A DNA stretch of 64,000 nucleotides from Burkholderia sp. FERM BP-3421 (GTDB lineage Bacteria > Pseudomonadota > Gammaproteobacteria > Burkholderiales > Burkholderiaceae). The stretch's first letter is position 1; the number at the start of each line of letters is the position of its first letter. The notes under the pieces were generated by a model. It made no database searches and was not told the origin of the DNA. It was given only the letters and a program-made list of their open reading frames with translations. The translations under genes were made by a program, and so were the position numbers. Location of the stretch: contig NZ_CP117782.1 of the NCBI RefSeq assembly GCF_028657905.1, forward strand, positions 1,426,001-1,490,000, in the 5' to 3' direction. Of the stretch, positions 61,531 to 64,000 are shown one piece after another.

Positions 61531-61763
61531 AAAGAGGGAAAGTATATCAGACAGTTTGAGCGAATAAAACCATCCGATCGCAATTTCTCCACGAGACCGA
61601 AAGCGCGCGCGACACAGGCCGCCCGCTCGCTCGCCGCAGCAACACGGCCTCGCGCGAACGACGCGGCATACCCCAACATTCAACCGCCGCCCGACAGCGC
61701 ACGAGGCGCATCGTCTTCCAAACACTTTACCTGCGAGCCCGTCGCCCCTACAATCGCCCCATC

Positions 61764-61862
61764 ATTGGGGAGTAGCCTTCCTCCGCCCGGAGGAGAACGC
61801 GTCAACATACTTGGCCTCGGCCGTGGCGCGTTCGACCGACAAGGTTTGGCGAGACCATTGGC
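61764..61862 (+). promoter_or_regulatory. yybP-ykoY (manganese) riboswitch aptamer
   Basis: The sequence ATTGGGGAGTAGCC, a CCTCCGCCCGGAGG hairpin, AACGCGTCAACATACTTGG, GCCTCGGCCGTGGC and GGCGAGACCATTGG follows the yybP-ykoY consensus: GGGGAGUAGC at the 5-prime side, CGUCAACAUACU, and GGCGAGACC at the 3-prime side. The RNA class binds Mn2+ and controls metal exporters. Downstream, GGTCGGAC (61879-61886) pairs with GTCCGACC (61914-61921), a candidate expression-platform hairpin. The next gene, 147 bp from the aptamer end, is a cation exchanger. Confidence 0.9.
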
Positions 61863-62008
61863 GCATCGCTTCGTCTTGGGTCGGACGGGAAGCCTGCGCC
61901 ATGGTCCATCCACGTCCGACCTTGGAGTCCCCTGATGCGTCTGCTCAGTCCTTCGCCCCACGTCACGCCCCCGCGCCACATCCGCCCCGCCTCGCGTCGA
62001 GGTGCCGC

Positions 62009-63022
62009 ATGATCGCCATGTTTCTCGAACTGCTGCTCATGCTCGCGATCATCCTGGTGGCCGCGGAGATCTTTACCAATGCACTCGAACATCTCGGCGA
62101 GCGCCTCAAGATTTCGGAAGGCGTCACGGGGTCGCTGTTCGCGGCAGTCGGCACGGCCCTGCCGGAAACCATGGTCCCGCTGCTGGCCCTGGCAGGCGGA
62201 ACCGCCAACCCGACGCTGAACCAGGAAATCGGCGTAGGCGCGATTCTCGGCGCACCGCTGATGCTGGCCACCCTGACAACCTTCCTGATGACCTTGGCCG
62301 TGATCCGCTCGCGCGGCCTCGGCGGCTTCCTCACGCCCGAGCGCACCGGGTTCACGCGCGACCTGAACTACTTCCTCGCCGCATTCACGCTGGCCACGAT
62401 CGCCATGTTCGTCCCGCATCGCGAATGGTACGCACGCGGCCTGCTGAGCCTCACGCTCGTCGGGCTCTACATCGCCTATGTCGTCACGACATTCCGCGCC
62501 TCGGACAAGCTCGTCGCGGGCGGCCACGGAACGGAGGCGCCCGCGGCCATGCTGCTCTCGCGCCTCGGCCTGCCGACCCATCTCGGCACTATCGCCGCCC
62601 AGTTGGCCATCGGCGTGGCGCTGCTCGTGGCGGGCGCGAAGGGATTCATCCACGGCGTCGAGGGCGTCTCGCATCTGCTTGGGGTCTCCCCGCTGCTGCT
62701 GTCGCTCATCATCATTCCCATCGCCACGGAATTGCCCGAGAAGGTGAACAGCGTGCTTTGGATCCGGCGCGGCAAGGACACGCTCGCCTTCGGCAACATC
62801 ACGGGCGCCATGGTGTTCCAGGGCACCCTGCTGCCCGCGATCGGCATCCTGCTCACCCCCTGGGAGCCGCGCCCCGAAGTGCTCACCGGCGTTGTCGTCA
62901 CCTTGCTGGCGGCCGCATGGCTGCGTCTCAATGCGCGTCGCCGCGGCCTCGCGCTCTGGGCCCTGCTCTTCAACGGCGTCGCCTACTTCGCGTATCTCCT
63001 GATCACGGCGACCCATCGATAA
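62009..63022 (+). CDS. CaCA-type sodium/calcium-like cation exchanger
   Basis: A 337-residue, about 10-helix inner-membrane protein. The ATG at 62009 is chosen; in-frame ATGs upstream overlap the riboswitch. The two CaCA alpha-repeats are visible: AAVGTALPETMVPLLALAGG in the first half (A-L-P-E-T, residues 50-54) and IIIPIATELPEKVNSVLWI in the second (A-T-E-L-P-E-K, 239-245), each with the conserved acidic residue. Such proteins swap cations against protons or Na+. The upstream Mn2+ riboswitch implies it exports Mn2+ or is made in Mn2+ excess, which refines the generic Na/Ca label. The C-terminal helix is followed by a short polar tail. Confidence 0.88.
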   Translation: MIAMFLELLLMLAIILVAAEIFTNALEHLGERLKISEGVTGSLFAAVGTALPETMVPLLALAGGTANPTLNQEIGVGAILGAPLMLATLTTFLMTLAVIRSRGLGGFLTPERTGFTRDLNYFLAAFTLATIAMFVPHREWYARGLLSLTLVGLYIAYVVTTFRASDKLVAGGHGTEAPAAMLLSRLGLPTHLGTIAAQLAIGVALLVAGAKGFIHGVEGVSHLLGVSPLLLSLIIIPIATELPEKVNSVLWIRRGKDTLAFGNITGAMVFQGTLLPAIGILLTPWEPRPEVLTGVVVTLLAAAWLRLNARRRGLALWALLFNGVAYFAYLLITATHR

Positions 63023-63128
63023 CGGCGAATGCGCGAAGTCGCTCATCAGCCTGCGCCGCATTTCGCAAGCGATGTCGCGGCGGCGCGCATGACACGCGCG
63101 CCGCCGCGATCCGGCGAATGCAGCGCCG

Positions 63129-63458
63129 TCACTGCCCGATCTGCTTGCTGACCTGATTCTCCTGCTGATTCAGCGTGCGATCTTCCTGCCGCGTGATGTG
63201 CCCGTTGTCCTGATGCGCCATGTCGCGCTCTTCCTGGCGGACCTGGTGGTCGTCGCGATGCAGCTTCGCCGCTTCCGCGGGCGACATCTTGCCATCGCGC
63301 ACCGATGCATGGATCCGCCGGTCCTGGTTCTGCAGCCTGTGATTGACTTCCGCGCGACGCGGATGATTCGCATCCCATTGGGTCTCGGCGGAGGCCGTCC
63401 CGATCGAGGCGGCGGAAAGGGCCGCCACGGCGGCAAACATATAGATGGACAAGCGCAT
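63129..63458 (-). CDS. Small exported hypothetical protein
   Basis: A 109-residue protein. Signal peptide MRLSIYMFAAVAALSAASIG ends at ASA-ET. The mature part is highly charged and Gln/His/Arg-rich: DANHPRRAEVNHRLQNQDRR, IHASVRDGKMSPAEAAKLHR, DDHQVRQEERDMAHQDNGHI and TRQEDRTLNQQENQVSKQIG. Predicted mostly helical. NHRLxNQxxRI and DGKMSPAEA patterns are seen in other Burkholderia periplasmic proteins, without known function. Convergent with the cation exchanger. Confidence 0.75.
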   Translation of the reverse strand: MRLSIYMFAAVAALSAASIGTASAETQWDANHPRRAEVNHRLQNQDRRIHASVRDGKMSPAEAAKLHRDDHQVRQEERDMAHQDNGHITRQEDRTLNQQENQVSKQIGQ

Positions 63459-63791
63459 GATCGTCTCCCGGTACGGTAGTCGGCGGCTCGATGCCGCCTG
63501 CCTATCTCAACGCGATAGGCCACGCCCCTGCCGACCCGCCATTTGTGAGTTGCGTAACCAGTTGTATCGCGGCCCGCCGACAACGCAGACTCGCCCCCCG
63601 CGACCTGTGCCGTTTGATCCGGGACGCCGATCCGCGCGGACCGCACGCGCCGTCGGACCCTGCTGCCCTGCACCACCGCACGCCGGTGTTTGGTGCCGAC
63701 GCTCTACCGACGCCATGCGACACTGCGCGAAACCGGCGTCAACCGGTGCGCCGCCCCGACGGGCGTGCATTCCAACACATGGAGACAGACG
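63459..63791. other. Intergenic region before the terminal lipoprotein gene
   Basis: A 333-bp divergent region with no supported gene. It should carry promoters for the small exported protein (minus) and the lipoprotein (plus). No clear -35/-10 pair, repeat or hairpin stands out. Confidence 0.35.
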
Positions 63792-64000
63792 ATGCGGACA
63801 CCGGCCCCGCGCGCCGATCGCGCACTCCCGTCACGCGCAGCGCGTTCATGGCGCGCGGCGCGCGATGCCGCTTCAGTTCCGGGCCGGCTGCTGCATGCGC
63901 TCGCGACCACGACGCTCGCGCTCGCGATGCTCGCCGCGGGCTGCGCCGAGTCGGCGTCGAACCCCGCCGCGTCGCCCACGCCGCCCGCGCTCGAACGCGC
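63792..64000 (+). CDS. Lipoprotein, N-terminal fragment
   Basis: The gene continues beyond the right edge; 69 codons are visible. The ATG at 63792 follows GGAGACAGACG. It has an unusually long basic N-region (RTPAPRADRALPSRAARSWR), a hydrophobic core (LATTTLALAMLAAG) and lipobox LAAGC followed by AESASNPAAS, so it is a lipoprotein precursor with a Pro/Ala-rich start. No domain is reached, so the family cannot be named; efflux adaptor or enzyme are both possible. Confidence 0.6.
   Translation, partial: MRTPAPRADRALPSRAARSWRAARDAASVPGRLLHALATTTLALAMLAAGCAESASNPAASPTPPALER

Overview
The window is GC-rich chromosomal DNA from a betaproteobacterium, almost certainly Burkholderia sensu lato. Supporting signs are a long-tailed second Hfq (Hfq2 type), families frequent in Burkholderiales (DUF2968, DUF3613, DUF2844/DUF3443, DUF2147, DUF1571), the sucA-sucB-lpd order, and strong third-position GC that leaves long empty reading frames opposite most real genes. 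I could not run a database search, so species is not assigned.

Layout. 1-1459: start of a SulP anion transporter, a ParB-like protein and a GNAT acetyltransferase (minus). 1730-6765: a carboxylate/sugar-acid type MFS transporter, then a TetR - FadD - DUF1571 cluster of fatty acid type. 7148-7708: hfq2. 7834-21335 (minus): a complete Flp/Tad pilus locus reading flp, tadV, tadE, cpaB, cpaC, cpaE/tadZ, tadA, tadB, tadC, a TPR lipoprotein, a DUF3613 protein and tadG. It runs on into a sigma-54 activator with a VpsR-like N-terminus and a DUF2968 protein. 21899-26862 (plus, divergent): a near-consensus sigma-54 promoter, two low-complexity repeat lipoproteins and a TpsB-type outer-membrane transporter. 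27027-29268: a DUF2147 protein, an isolated IS5-type transposase N-terminal domain, and zapE.

29366-35164 (minus): the 2-oxoglutarate dehydrogenase complex (sucA, sucB, lpd). 35494-37320: typA/bipA. 37624-42595 (plus): a MarR-regulated EmrAB-type tripartite efflux system. 42732-49121 (minus): the rimP-nusA-infB-rbfA-truB translation operon. 49423-52276: rluB and scpB, both with unusual low-complexity C-terminal tails. 52596-53498: a LysR regulator. 53899-57360: a second transposase-domain-only protein, small secreted proteins, a YdcF-like protein and an ABM-fold monooxygenase. About 57463-57670 (minus): a probable structured RNA ending in a strong terminator. 57941-59167: bamC. 59524-61204: a DUF2844-DUF3443 pair, the second with two aspartic-protease signatures. 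61454-61530: tRNA-Pro(GGG). 61764-63022: a yybP-ykoY (manganese) riboswitch followed by a CaCA-type cation exchanger. The window ends in a truncated lipoprotein gene.

How it may work together. The accessory core is 7.8-26.9 kb: two divergent surface systems, a Tad pilus and a TpsB/repeat-lipoprotein cluster. The sigma-54 activator encoded at the end of the pilus locus is the obvious candidate to fire the sigma-54 promoter of the divergent cluster. I consider that cluster the best candidate here for an undescribed system: surface repeat lipoproteins paired with a two-partner-secretion pore that has lost the usual arginine of its VRGY motif. The rest is mostly housekeeping, with point novelties in the RNA candidate, the DUF3443 protease signatures and the isolated transposase domains.
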